From Branchinecta lynchi (Eukaryota > Arthropoda > Branchiopoda > Anostraca > Branchinectidae): 64,000 nt of DNA. The position numbers and the translations under genes are program-made. Shown one piece after another: positions 9,424 to 21,809 of this stretch. Location of the stretch: contig JAKZAP010000014.1 of the NCBI GenBank assembly GCA_023053575.1, positions 9,176,001-9,240,000 of the forward strand, in the 5' to 3' direction. The notes beneath the pieces were generated by a model, which had not been told where the DNA came from, did no database searches, and saw only the letters and a program-made list of their open reading frames with translations. Numbering within the stretch: position 1 is the stretch's first letter; each line of letters starts with the position of its first letter.

Positions 9424-12400
9424 ACGAACTTTTGGTAGTATAGTATGATCAGCTACATACAGTTCATTTATATATAAACTGATCAGTCTTAAAATAGCTG
9501 AATGGTGGTGTCCCTGATTGGAAATAAGGATTATATAAGTGCTGGGTGAAAGCTTCTGCACTTTCTCAGGGAATGATTGTTAAATTAGTTGGTAAGTTGT
9601 AAATAGACGCAGAACTCAGGATTGTAAAATAATCACAGATTTGTACATACACACTTTTAACACGCACATTTTAATATTCATCATTTTATTTGAATTTGTA
9701 TGTCCTTCAGTCCGCATCATTCTTCTGGTTTTTAGTTACATGTCGTTGTATGTTTTGTTGGTTTCTTATAGTTTTTCTGTTGGTTTTGTGTTGGATCTGA
9801 TGATTTAGTTTTTGTTTTTTTTTCCTGAGGACGGTTTGCCGGAAGTGCAACCGAAATATTCGATTTTATGTTTATCCCTCGCGCATCATCTTAAAGGGCT
9901 AACTAGCTCATCAAAAAAAAACAACTGAAAACCACGGTTTTCTATTTCTTTTGGATTGAAGCTAATTGAATGGTTTACATATTGGATTTATAATTATTGC
10001 TTCAGTATTTCTACTTATACATATTTTTCTTTTCAAACAAAATCACTTCATTCTAATCTTACCTCAGTTGACTTTCAAAATGATGAAAAATGTAGAGTTA
10101 CCAAAGTCAATAGCCTGAAAGTCCCTTTTCAGAAACAGCTTCAAAACAAAGAAAAGGAACAGAATTTGAATATTTTGGACACATGACTGTTGAAAAAGTC
10201 ATATTTTGCCTCTTGAGTCTTGACTGTCAGGACAGCATGTACATTTCATTGTAACATTTTCATGGCAACAACGAGGTAGCGTAAAAATGAGGTCAGATAC
10301 CCCTCCTTTATATTTCTGGCCTTCTTGGCAAGGGTCCTCTCAGGTCGTCTTCAGGTTGAGGCTCAAGCTGAAAAATGAACTTGCGGAAAAACAACTAAAG
10401 ATTCTTGCTTAAATGTCTGATTTTGGGAATTTCTTTGTGAAAATTTCTTGGAGTTATAACTGGTTCTGTGATTTTATTTTTGACACAGTTGCTGTTTTTG
10501 CTGCTGGATTGAGTTGTTGAAAGAGTAGAGATTTTTCTGCGTCTTTGTTTTGGTATCCCTTCCCTTCTTCCAGCTAAAATGGACAATTGTAGATTTGAGA
10601 TCAGATTTCAGTCCTCGTATTGTATGTAGGTAGTAAACATGAACAGTCTCCCTGATGATGTCCATAGCATGCAGTTGTTTGGCACCTTTAAGACCCAGCT
10701 TAAATTTTTTTTTATTTGATCCTAAAGAAGGTCATTTATTCGTTGATAACTTTTGCTATTCACCCTTATGTAATGGGCCATGGGGCTTTGTTAAAAAAAA
10801 AAATGTATAATAAAAATGAAACTGAACTGAATGTCTGGCATGGGCGTTTTGTAGTTTCATACTTTATTGATAAATATTCCTTCAGCCAAAGCTGACTGCA
10901 AATCATATTAGACACTGCAAAATGGATAGGTCAGGTTTGTTTTATTCAAGCCATATTTGGCCCTTCTTGGCAAGGGTCCTCTTTGGATGTGGTGACTGGT
11001 AAGTAAGATCCTCATAGCCCCCCTCCCCCCCCCCCCTCGAAAGGAATGTGAAGACTTCAGTAATCCAGGGCAGCCTTGCAAAGTGGTGTTCCCTCCCATG
11101 AATGCCCCTCTCAGCCCGCTAACCTAATCTTACCCCCTCCAGCAGGGAATGGAGGCTAGGCTGGCAGCTGTTGGTGGCTGGATTTGGTATATGATCTGGA
11201 CTTCTTGAGTTTAAGTCATCAGTGACGGAAACAGTTAGCCACAAGGTTGTTTCAATCCAAGGCAATGAGCTTCTGTCAGCTGAAAATTACTTAAGTGCGT
11301 GTAGGGTCTCTCAGATGAAAGGCAAATAGGATCTATCAATGAAGAGTCAATTTATTGACAAGATTGGGCTGTAACCCAGCAAAATGGCCAAGAAAATTGT
11401 CCAAAAGATGCAGGAAGATCCTGCAAATCAAGCAATAAAGAATTTTGAGGGAAAATCACTAATAAAAGTGTGGTGTTTTCATCAACTGTGTTTAGAGTGA
11501 TTGTTCACCATCAATTGTGTTTAGAGTGATGGTTTATCATCAGTTGTATGTTGGCGGATTGAGAAAATGGGCCATTTGTGGCCTGAGTTTCTGCCAGAGT
11601 TTTCGGCCTACCCCACATAATAATAATAGTAAACAGTCCCTCTTCAGGCTCAAGCTGGGAAATTAACTGATCGAAAAAAAACTAAAGATTCTTGTGACAG
11701 ATTTGTGAATTTCTTCGTGAAAATCGCTTGGACTTTGTTGTGCTTGATACTCCACCTTGTGTTGTATATATAGACAACTGCATGTAATGGCAACTGTACA
11801 GGACGTGCACGTAATAACAACTAAACTCAATGAATGTTTCCGCGATCACGACTGATTCATCCAAAGCCAATCGCGTAGGGAGAAAGGGTTAGAATCCAAC
11901 TAGGAAAACTCAAACAAAAACACTGCAGAGTTAAAGCTGGTGCTGCGATTTGATGATACCAAAAAGAAAATGCGGAAAAGTCTACCTTCAACGACCCAAT
12001 CGAGCAGCAAAAAGAGCAGCCGTATCTAAAATGAAATTGCAGCAACAGCTTTTACTCCAAGAAAATTTACAAAGAAATTTACAAATACTTAAAGGACCTT
12101 TCTTACCTGTAATAGTAATGCAAACTGCATCCGCAATCCCTCCATTCATTCTTAAGCCCGGAAACCCGAACTTCATACCGTATATTCTGACCCCCTGACA
12201 ATATCTCACTGATTTTCTCACTTGCCGTGTCTTGCTATCTCCGATTCGTCTCATTTCTATCCACGGTTGTTCCCAAGAAGTTTTTCGATCAGAACAAGAC
12301 CAAAGGTTTTGATGGGATCTCCAAAACTTAGTATTTAATCCAGACAGCTTGGACTGAATCAAGAACGTGATCAGGCAATTATATTGAGAAGTAAGTGAAT

Positions 12401-12712
12401 CTTAACACTTCTGCAGAAAATCCTGCACAGGAAAAAGTGTATGGTAACGCAAGCTCTAAAAGTCAAATGTTTCAGTTTGTTTTGGCATCAAGGATGAAAT
12501 TGTTGCCAAGGTGACACTTTTAGCCATAGCATTAGAGCATGCAGAAGTAAATGAGCAAAAAAAAAAAATTTTTGTTTGCTCTTTTGAGTGTGCCCTTTGC
12601 AGGCAATATCTGTGTGATTGACGATTTGGCTGAGAAAAATTCATTCTTACAATTTATTTCAGTTGAAGGAGGGACTGCAAGCTTAGTCTTTTTTTTTTCT
12701 TTTTTTTTTCAG
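9424..12712. other. Intergenic or intronic stretch with degenerate internal duplications
   Basis: No gene is supported. The segment around 10320-10460 (CTTCTTGGCAAGGGTCCTCT, then AACTAAAGATTCTTG, then GAATTTCTT(T/C)GTGAAAAT) recurs in parts at 10965-10985 and 11640-11735. The segment 11037-11140 recurs at 29220-29315. About 11217-11370 is a decayed copy of 13431-13590 in the coding exon. About 11490-11610 is inverted relative to 14850-14960. About 12255-12345 is a reverse-strand end fragment of family A. A short frame at 11950-12198, rich in R, K and Q, may be a relic exon but is not recognised. Confidence 0.55.
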
Positions 12713-14268
12713 GTGATGAATCTCATCGTTTTTACCACCCTCAAGATCCATTTTACTCAGGTGTTCCGGCTACTCTCCCTTTACTACACATTAGCTCTTC
12801 CAGTAGAGGGGGCATGTCTGACATGAAAGAAGGCACTGGATTTACGTCTCATTTGGCTAGTTCATCTAGGAGTAGTAGGCATTCCTCACTCGAAAGGGAC
12901 GGGAGTGCCCGTGGCCCCCATGGCAGAGCGATAAGTCAGTCTGACTTCCAAGAAGCTCGTGCACCATCTCCAGAGATGTTGGACCAAAGAGAAAGAGGAT
13001 TATACCAAGAAGGTTTTGAACCATATCGGGGAATATTGGACCAAAGAGAAAGAAGATCACACTGGAGTCCATCTCGGACGAGAGATCCTCTGTACGGACA
13101 TGAAGAAAAGCGTGTTGTTAGGAGGTATGATGAGTGTGAGCTCCTAGGAGGTGCCAACTCTCATTCAGAGTATACTCAGAGAAACTCTCATGAGCTAAAT
13201 TTAGTTCATTTTCCTCGACGCGTTGGCAGTTCAGGCAGGTTTCCGAATTTTGACGAACCACTGTTAAGATTAAGACCATCAGCAAGCCCAAATCCTCTTG
13301 AAATGAAAACATACTTGGATGAACTCAGCACAGATTCATTATCCCCAAATCCTCAGGATTTGACAGCTTCAGAGGTGTCAGAATTGAGCAGTGTCAGCAG
13401 AGGCGACAGTTCTCTGTTAGCATCAACATTGTCAGTGATGGAAACACATGCCTGCAAGGTTGTTCCAATCCGAGGCAGTGAGGCTCCATCAGCTGAGAGT
13501 GAAAGAAGCAAAAATGCCTATAAGGTCCTTTCGATCGAAGGCAATGAGACTCGATTTTTGGGGAGTCAAGAGAGAAAAATGGTCACGAAAAATGCCAAAA
13601 AGGAGCACGTCTCCAAGGCAAACAGGGACTCGAGAAGGTCTCAAGAGGAGGGGCAACCCTCCAAACGCAAAAAGATGGCCCAAAATATTAAGGCTAACAA
13701 AAGTCGAAGCTACGCTAGGGCCGCCCAGGGAATTTCTCTTAAGGTCCGTTCGCGCAGTGAAGACGCTTTAAACGCGGAGGATCTCGACATCTTAATAAAC
13801 GGAATCGACGATGCGATAATTGGGTTTGAGGGCCCGGCGGATACGGTGCCCACTATTTTCGTTACTAAACTGGTGGGTGACACTGTGAAGATTGCGTGCT
13901 CCGTTAACACAGTTTCCTGGGCCAAAGAGGTAATCAAAAAGATACCTGGAAAAAATGGCGGTGGCTACTACGCCTTATCACCTGGTGATGCACTACCCTA
14001 TAAACGATTCTCCATCCTGGAGAGACGAAACCGGGAACCTGAAAAGATTCTCGAGTTATTGCTCAAATGCAACTCGGGTCTGATCAGGGGAAAACTTCGT
14101 ATTGCTTCGACGCAAGTCACACCCGATGGCTTGGTCATAAAGATAGATGCAGAACAGGAAATGGTAGAGGAAATTGAGAGGATGGATTTCCGACCGCACT
14201 GCGGCCATTCAACAATTCTGTTGAAGCCGCTATACTCGACTGCAGCATTCCCAGAGGTGGGGAAATAA
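12713..14268 (+). CDS. Terminal exon: duplicate of a host exon joined to a DUF4780-like domain
   Basis: A pyrimidine tract and CAG at 12710-12712 give a splice acceptor. The exon then reads 518 codons to TAA at 14266, entering with two bases of a split codon. Its first ~200 codons match exon 33554-34329 in order: RFYHPQDPFYSG, HISSSSR, LDQRERG, KRVVRRYD, SHSEYTQRNSHE. After about codon 230 it diverges into a Ser-rich stretch with two KV(V/L)xI(R/E)G repeats, then a basic region (PSKRKKMAQ), then about 150 residues resembling DUF4780. That last part opens with SYARAAQ and ends RPHCGHSTILLKPL. DUF4780 has no established activity and often occurs in arthropod retroelement-related genes. The acceptor phase equals that of the paralogous exon, so it could be an alternative last exon or part of a duplicated gene. 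The upstream exon was not found. A second possible translation start is the ATG at 12814. Confidence 0.7.
13426..13590 (+). repeat. Coding repeat with a decayed copy at 11217-11370
   Basis: TCAGTGATGGAAACA...AAGGTTGTTCCAATCC...GGCA(G/A)TGAG is shared in order with 11217-11280. The upstream copy has lost its frame. The exon itself carries the same motif twice (13455 and 13520). Confidence 0.6.
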
Positions 14269-14739
14269 GGGTTTTAAGAGTTCCCCAAAAGTCGCATCCT
14301 TTGTTTATTTGTTGACATTATTATTTTAGAAGATGCGAGATGATTTTGAACTAAACCATGATGCGCACTTGTTCTGTGGTATTGTGGCAAATTAGTTTAC
14401 GTCATTGTCAGGCCGCGTCTTACTACCTTAGAAAAGTTTTGCAGGGCACGGCCTGGTACACTGTGATGGGTCCAAGAGCCGTGGGCGTACCGTGGCAAAA
14501 TAGGAGGAGCGATAAGCTGAGCTGATATTCATGTCGCTGAATGTAAAGGTAAGTTTTCGGGATCTTCTTTGTTTAGTAGATACTGATACTCAGGGCGCAG
14601 GGGCGGCGCAAATGGATTTTTGTCCGAGAGGTGCAGAGACAAAAACCGAATCTTTAAAAATTCTACGAATCCTAGAAACTGAGAATATGAGCTTTAAAAA
14701 ATTAAACAGAAAACATTAGGTATAAAGAGTAACACTTAT

Positions 14740-15030
14740 AGGGCAGCATGAAAGATGATTGGACAGCTACTAGGCGTCGTTTTTGCGAAGCCTACTTGGA
14801 CAGTTTATTATCGGGCACTTTTCCACTATTATTCTGTGGGGTAGGCCAGACACTCCAGCCGAAACTCAGGCCACAAATGGCCCATTGTCTCAATCCCCCA
14901 ATTCACAGTTGATGGCGAAACATCACTATAATACAATTGATGAAAACGTCACTCTACCAAAACAACTGATAAAAAAATCACTCATTCTACCGCTTTTTAG
15001 CGCGCTCTTACCTTAAAACCTGTCTAGCCT
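14740..15030 (+). repeat. Duplicated non-coding segment downstream of the exon
   Basis: CGAAACTCA...GGCCCATTGTCTCA...CC(C/A)CAATTCACA, then ATACAATTGATGAA and CTTACC...AAAA, is shared with 34860-35300, which follows the paralogous exon. This supports duplication of a larger block than the exon alone. Confidence 0.6.
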
Positions 15031-15522
15031 CCCTGTCAACTGAAGGTACCTGGACAGTTCCTTTAATCACTTTTCCACTAGCAGCTTTTATTTAGTATGC
15101 CCAAGATAGAATTCAATCGAGCGCAGCAGACGAAATTTGTTTATGTTAATTTTTTTTTTCCTGTAAAATCTAATCACTTCCCATACAAATTCTGTCTTTA
15201 CCGTGGATTAAACACCGCAAGATCTCAAGATTTCCATGCATACTCTGTCTTTTAATATCTCTCAGTTCCCAAGCCTAAAACTGGTTTAAAACCCCAGCTA
15301 AACGACGCGCCCTTCTACGAAATAAATAATACCACGAAAGACGCCGCAGGCGGAATTCTTGGAAATATTTATGATCAAAGCGTCTTTTTGGGATCCAAAG
15401 TAAAAGTAAGGACTATCGACGAATTCATAGATCATTCCTTTTATCTGTGGCCAGTGCTTCACTTGACCTCTTTTCAGTGCTTACAAATCCGATTTATGTC
15501 GAAACCTTGCCCTGCATGATTT

Positions 15523-18170
15523 TTATGGTATTTGCCTTCCGCCATCACTTTTCCGTCGGTCCGTCGGTCGGTCGGTCAATCCGGGGTTTGCGAGTTAGGG
15601 TACTTCCAGATGGGCTGCTAGGACTATGAAACTTGGCAGGAATATCAGGGGCCCGACCAAATTAACTTGGAAATACTCACTTGCCCGATATGACCATCGT
15701 GGGGGGAGGGAGGGGAGCCGGAATCCGGAATTTAGTGGCAGGCATAACTTTCGAACGGGTGATCGGATCTTAATGAAACTTGGTATTTGAAAGGAAATCG
15801 TGCCTCGGATGTCCCATTTCAAGTCCGGACCGGATCCGGTAAATGCGGGGGTTGTCAGAGGGGGAACCGGGAACCGTGTGACATGCTTGGAGTGGAGCGA
15901 TCGCGATGAAACTTGGTGGGAGGATGAAGCACAAGACCTAGGTACATCATTAACAGAATTTGGGCACGGTGGGGGGAGTTGGAGGGGGGGTCCGGAATTC
16001 CGGTGATACGGATTTAAGATACTTCTAGGTGGGCTGGGACGACAAAACTTGGCAGTCATATCAGGGACTCAACCAGATTGACTTGAAAATAGTCTGTTCT
16101 TTGATCGGACTATCGTGGAGGGAGGGGGAATTTTTGAAGTATATATAACTTTCGAACCGGCGATCGGATCTTAATGAAACTTGATATTTGGAAAGACCTC
16201 ATGTCTCGGATATCCCATATCAAGTCAGGACCGGATCCGATGAATGTGAGGGGGGGGGGTGGAAGGTGGAGGGGAGGAACCGAAATCGTGTGACATACTC
16301 AGAGTGGAGCAATCGGGATGAAACTTGTTTGGAAGAATAAGCACAAGCCCTAGATACATCAGTGACAGAACCGGACCGGATTTGAGCACGGGGGGGGGGG
16401 GGGGGGGTCTGGAATTCCGGTAATCGGAGTTCAGGTACTTCCAGACGTTGTAGGACGATGAAACTTGTCTGACACATATTACAAACTTGACAAGGTTTGC
16501 TTAGAAATTGTCACTTCCATGATCCGACCTTCCCTTTAAGTACAGAAAAGTACAAAAACATACTACACAGTAAAAAAAACATACTTTTGACCAAACGATA
16601 CATCATAGAATAGAATAAAGTTTTAATTAAAAAATATGGCTTATCATAGCAAACTGCCAAATTCGATATTTTTTTGTCAGGTACATACTTTGTTTGCAAA
16701 TAAACACATTACACAATCAGCAAAAAGAAAACATACTTTAAGTCCTTATTATCTTTTTAAGTTCCTAACTTATCTGTACGTAGAAATACTCTTTCAAACA
16801 AATTTGGAGCTAAGATAACGTGTTGTCCCCAGATGACCCATCTATTCCCCCTCCCCTCCCGTCTTTCGTGCGTCGGTCCGAGAGGAATACTGGCAATAAG
16901 TTTTCCCCGTATCCCGCTAATTCTTCTACCCAATTTTTACGTAGTTTCATTCCATCATTTATTTCTGGTAATTTCTTGTAAGTGTATTAGTTAATTTGTT
17001 TCTTGTGTGTCTGTGTATTTTTAAATTTGTATTCCTTTTCTAGCTTTTAGCTATTCGGATTAAACTTGATTGATTGAAAAAAGTCAAGTTGAAAAAAAAA
17101 GGCCACAAAACTAGGCACAAAGCTCTTTTTATAGCGGTCTGTTTTAACATTTTTTTGCCACAAACCCATTATATGATGTTTTTGCCACAAGGGTTTTGCT
17201 TAACATGAGTTTTTAGTACCCTTAAAGTGCATACCTTTAACGAAAAGTGATAAAATACTTTTGACCAAACGATATATATTCGTAATCCCCAAGGGCCCAT
17301 GATCATTTTGCCTCAAGTGTTTTGCTTATGAGTGAATTCTTTGCCTCAAGTGTTTTGCTTATGAGTGAATTCCTTAAAGTACAAAAAAGTAGCCTACTAT
17401 TAAGCAAAATATACATTTTCATGATCGCAACGGCCTGTCATTGTTTTTGTCTTAAGTGTTTTGCTTACAGATGAATTTCTAGCGCCCTTAAACCACAACT
17501 CTTACTAGGAATGATTTTTTCCCCATGAAATGAATCGGAAAAAATGTTTTTGAAAATACCATTATTTTCCACCTAAAACTAGCGATTCTTTTGTTAGCCC
17601 TTGTCAACTACATCCAGCCTTCCTGCTCTCGCGACGCGGCGGCTTGGCGCAAAACATTTGAAAACTTAACATGCCTTGGTTAAAAAGTGGGAAAACTAAG
17701 CAAATAAATGAAGTAATAAACAGTAGATTATCACGTCCTTAAGTGTGAAAGAGTTGTCAGTGGACGTTGAAGGTTCTGGCAAACTTTTCGTTGGGTGACG
17801 GGAAAACTCGGCAAGGCCGAAAAAGCGGTAAAAACTCGTAGTTACGACACGAAACAGTGGAGAAACGTGGGGATTTTAGAAGCTTATAATTCCACATGGG
17901 AGATAAGTATATAATAAAAGGCAGGATAAGCAAGAGGGGTCCTTCAAAGTGCGTATCATCACAGCCGGTGCACAAATAAAATACTGTTTACCAAGCGATG
18001 CAGTCTAATGATTTCCACGGGCCCATGATCATGCTTATCTTATCGGGTTTTGCTTACAATAATCACGACATACCCACAAATTGGCAAATTCCTACTTTCA
18101 TCCTCTGACCCAGCCTTGCACGGGCCATTTGTGCTTCTAACTCTTGTTTTTAAAACCTATCTCTGCTAAT
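15523..18170 (+). repeat. Family B repeat, long copy
   Basis: It starts with a degraded form of the family B head (GGTATTTGCCTTCCG...GTCGGTCGGTCGGTC). It continues with ~110-bp subrepeats, each holding ATGAAACTTG, CGGATC(T/C) and a run of G up to 17 long. It ends with a tail rich in 'AAGTGTTTTGCTTA' words and the GACCCAGCCTTGCA block at 18108, as in the copy ending near 32632. The proline-rich reverse-strand frames here are only the complement of the G-runs. A direct repeat of TTGCCTCAAGTGTTTTGCTT lies at about 17309 and 17341. Confidence 0.75.
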
Positions 18171-18419
18171 TCACAGTATTTTTGCACAGAACTAAAAATG
18201 TTGAAACTGTGCGCCGTAGGCAAATATTTCGAAAATTGGCCTCTTTCCGCTTTCAGAAAGGTTTCATTGCAAACCCGACTGTTAAATTCAAAGTTGTTAA
18301 CTATCTTTATGTAATTCTTGCAAGTTGACTGATATTCTGGCAAGATCGAAACCTACAACTGAGAGGACGATTATCTGCGGCATGTGGAGGGGGGGGGGGG
18401 CACCGGATTTTAGGATTGA

Positions 18420-18960
18420 CGTCGATATTGGACCAAAGCTCGTAATTACGGATAAGCATATAGCGAATAATTATGGGCTATAATTGGGGATTCTGTAAAA
18501 TGTCGTCAAAATCGGCGAATCCTGGCAATTATACAGAGTAGATTACCGTATCCCAATTATGATACTGAATAATTTTGGACCGATAGCCTCTTCGGGATCC
18601 TGTATAACCAACGAACTCGTAAGTATACCGAATAGTTCTGGTATTGAGAAACTACCGAATAATCTTCGGATTCGGGATAATTTCGTCGAAGCTGCACCTA
18701 AAGCCGAGATTCCTGATAACTACCCAAGACTGAGAATTCTAATGAACAAATTACCGAATCTTGATTATGATAGCGCATAATATTAGATCGATAGCCTATT
18801 CGGGATTCTGTGTAACTACCGAAATCTCCATAAATATACCAAATTGTTATGGCATCGCAAAATTAAAGAACAATTTTAATAAATTCGTTCACCGTATTCG
18901 TAATAACTAGCGAATCCTGGCAATTGGCCATATTCCTGTTCAGCACTTCCAAGCGGACTA
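18420..18960. repeat. Degenerate 'ACCGAAT' repeats
   Basis: Words such as TACCGAATAATTTTGG, ATAGCCT(C/A)TTCGGGAT and TACCGAAT recur irregularly. The same ACCGAAT(T) core builds the satellite at 52790-53590. A 73-codon frame at 18559-18780 is open, but its sequence is the repeat itself, so I do not call it a gene. Confidence 0.55.
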
Positions 18961-19107
18961 GTTTCCGTTAATCCCCCCATGCCTCACCATCATTACTTGG
19001 GTCAGACATGGCAAAATAGATCCACAGGTTAGTGAGTGGAAAACCTGTCATCTGTGTCCCAGGTAATAGAGGTTTTACATATGTTTTAGCAGCAGAAAGG
19101 AAAAGCG

Positions 19108-19196
19108 ACCCACTACCCTATGGATTCGACTTTTACTATGTCTACACAAGTGTTGGTTAAGACATAGTAAAAAGTCGAATCCATAGGGTAGTGGGT
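19108..19196. other. Long near-perfect hairpin
   Basis: The left arm 19108-19143 and right arm 19160-19196 are reverse complements over 36 bp with one unpaired base, separated by a 16-nt loop. No other copy was seen in the window. It could be a very short palindromic element or a hairpin RNA precursor. The size suits a pre-miRNA-like or hairpin-siRNA stem, but no expression evidence exists here. Confidence 0.85.
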
Positions 19197-20487
19197 CACT
19201 TTCACTGGCACTCCGCTGGCACGGAGCTCTTTCTGTAACGTCCGGTTCTTGTACTGATTGGGTTGAGAACTGGAGCTTTTTGTACATCGGCTCGAGGTTT
19301 TGTTCGACAATGTGGGGGTGGATATAGTTCCTGATAACTTGGGTGAGAGCGTAGATTATTCGCGAACTTTGTACAAAGAGTAGCACATCGGGCTGTTAAG
19401 GTTGGGAAGCGGTAATCATTGAGGAGGAGGATATAAGGCTGTAGATAATTCTCAGGGTTTACTTCTGGAGAAAGCGATCAAGAATATGTGAGAGCGTGAA
19501 TGCTTCTTTTCAACGGATGTTTGTAACACTAAGAGCGTCTTCCATCCTACTTATCGTAGTTACTACACATGACGTCACCAATTCTGGCTTTGCCGTCAAG
19601 GCTGGAACGATTTTTTCTATTTTCCAGCAGAATATCATGCCACGGGCGAATCCAACCAATCACGTTACAGAGATCTGTAGTTACTACGCTCCCAAGTGTG
19701 GTCAGCAAATAGTTACTATTTCGAGAAGGTTGGATGGGTCAGCGCAATAAATTTTGTGAGGTTGGAACGGAAATAGTAACTAATAGTTACAATTTGTAGA
19801 GGGGTGGAACACGCTCTAAGAGTTTCGCACTCTGGTTTAATTACCGCTTACATCGCTGTATTTATGCTCGATAGTGCTAGCACTCATGTCTGACAATTCC
19901 AGTATTATTTTTCATCACGAAGAAATTTGAGAAGTAAATCGAATCTAGTTGAACACCTCCGCTTCCCTAGTTCTTCAAAATTAGCCACGAGACGTGGCTT
20001 TTTAAATACCCGGTTTTTGCTGGGTTCCGCTGGAGTTGTGTCCTTTCAGTGAGAATCAGTTCTTCTTTTTACACTGCAGTTGACAGTCAGTCTACACAGA
20101 TTTTCTGTTTTTGGGTGTCTTGAATGCAGGGCGGCGCCAACATATCCCAGTTCCATGTTCCTTTTATCCCTTTATCATTTTGAAGATTTCCGCTAGGTTT
20201 CGTTCTTATTTTGAGCACAGTATGTACATCAGTCAAGCGATAGAACATTGGTGCTGGGTAAAAACGAAAAACCTCTTTATTTTAGGAAAGAAAGTGCGGC
20301 GTAACATGGTCCTGAGAAGGCTGAAATCAGTGAACAGCCAGCCGTAGAAGTTCCAGTGGAGAAACAGTATGCGCCTAAACGTTACCTAACCGTCGGTATT
20401 GAGCTGCTGGACCAGAGCTGACCGCACTCGGGCTGCGGGTATAGTCACCTAGTCTGGACCTGAGAAGTCGTTACTGATAGTACAGAA

Positions 20488-20829
20488 GTGAGAACTGACA
20501 GTGTAAAAGTATGGCGTGTAGTGAAACAGCCTGAAACGTCCTCACAGCAGATGACTGTCTGCGGACGGACAAATGACGTCAAACTGCTTGACGCAGCGCT
20601 GTGGATGCCATTGGACAACCTCTATGAAAAAAAATATCTCAGTATTACGGACGACATCTTGTTCGCAAAGGAGATGCAAACTGAAGGCATAGCTGACGAC
20701 GCCAACCTGAAACTGTGGCAGTTGATTTACAGACACTGCAGATGCCTCTTATTGCGAGATCAGTGTTTGGAGGAGATAACCTTGAGCCGACAGTGGGGAC
20801 ATGGTCGTGGAACCAGCGGGGATACTTAA
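20488..20829 (+). CDS. Unidentified 113-codon ORF
   Basis: The frame from 20488 is open for 113 codons, and the region is less AT-rich than its surroundings. The product contains the segment LLDAALWMPLDNLYEKKYLS and ends in a Gly/Arg-rich tail. I recognise no domain, signal peptide or membrane segment. No splice sites fit obviously, and the neighbouring frame (20715-20900) is also open, so chance is a real possibility. Confidence 0.2.
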   Translation: MRTDSVKVWRVVKQPETSSQQMTVCGRTNDVKLLDAALWMPLDNLYEKKYLSITDDILFAKEMQTEGIADDANLKLWQLIYRHCRCLLLRDQCLEEITLSRQWGHGRGTSGDT

Positions 20830-21329
20830 TACCGAAACCTCCTTTAGAAAAATATTGTCTTCCCCGCCTTGATTCGTGTAACTCGTATACTGTGGAATAA
20901 ATCGTCGTCATCTTCATTATCCCTAACAGTACTGTGACATTCCCCTGCGGATATTAGCAAGGGAAAGCTGCTCTATACTACAAGTACGGTAATGCCGAAC
21001 GGTTTTCACACGCCACACAACACACAAGACCGTTCACACTTTTTGCCAAATCGCTGTTCGAGGTCTTGAGACTCGGAAGGATGTATACATATTTGCAATT
21101 GAAGTAAAAGCATTTATCCTTGATTCCATAAAGTGTTAGTGACTCGAGAAGTGTGTTTCCCCGGTTGTCTGTGAAAAAAAAACCTTAGACGACTTTCATT
21201 GAGAAACGTTCAGGCTCCCTGGGCGTATCGAGGTAGTCGCCGGGATTTGGCGGCGGGATTTCAGCGAACCGCTGCCGAAAACATCGCAGTCGGTGGTGGC
21301 GGACTTCCGGTAAATTCTGGCGCCGAATT

Positions 21330-21650
21330 CTTTCTGGGATCCCAAAACGTAAGCGACAGGACATCTATGACTTCGCAAATGTTGTCGAAGGCATGATAAC
21401 TCTCGAAGGGGATAAGATATTTTGTTTTCATCCTTTAAGTCAAAGAACAGTTTTAGTTCCTAGATGGGCTCCGTAGCCTTGTATTTTGGGGGTGGGGTGG
21501 GGGTTCAAATTAAGGGCGAAGAAAATATGTTTTAAAAGTTAACGAGATACTCAATTTAAATTTAAAGAGAAACTCTGAATCCGTATCTGCAAGAACAAGT
21601 AATCAGATAGAGCCTCCGTCTTTGGTCAGACGCAGCGACTATGGTTGAGA
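21330..21650 (+). repeat. Family A repeat, 5' fragment
   Basis: It begins TTTCTGGGATCCCAAAACGTAAG. It continues with the GCATGATAACTCTCGAAGGGG and GTAGATGGGCTCCGTAGCC blocks and the TGGGGGTTCAAATTAAGGGC word, then breaks off. Confidence 0.8.
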
Positions 21651-21809
21651 TGCAGCATTGTCATAAAAGTGTCAAATACGACATAGATGAACTTAGATTC
21701 TTGTCCTCGCCTTCTATTCAGACTTCCGTGAAAGCTTCACTAGCGTCCCTCCTTACCCCTACACCGAACCTCTAATCAACTTCAGATATAGCTTTTACTT
21801 TCAACAGAC

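Noticed and set aside
19496..19750. 84-codon ORF
   Set aside because: Not recognised, with no splice sites or homology-like motifs; length is near chance for this base composition.
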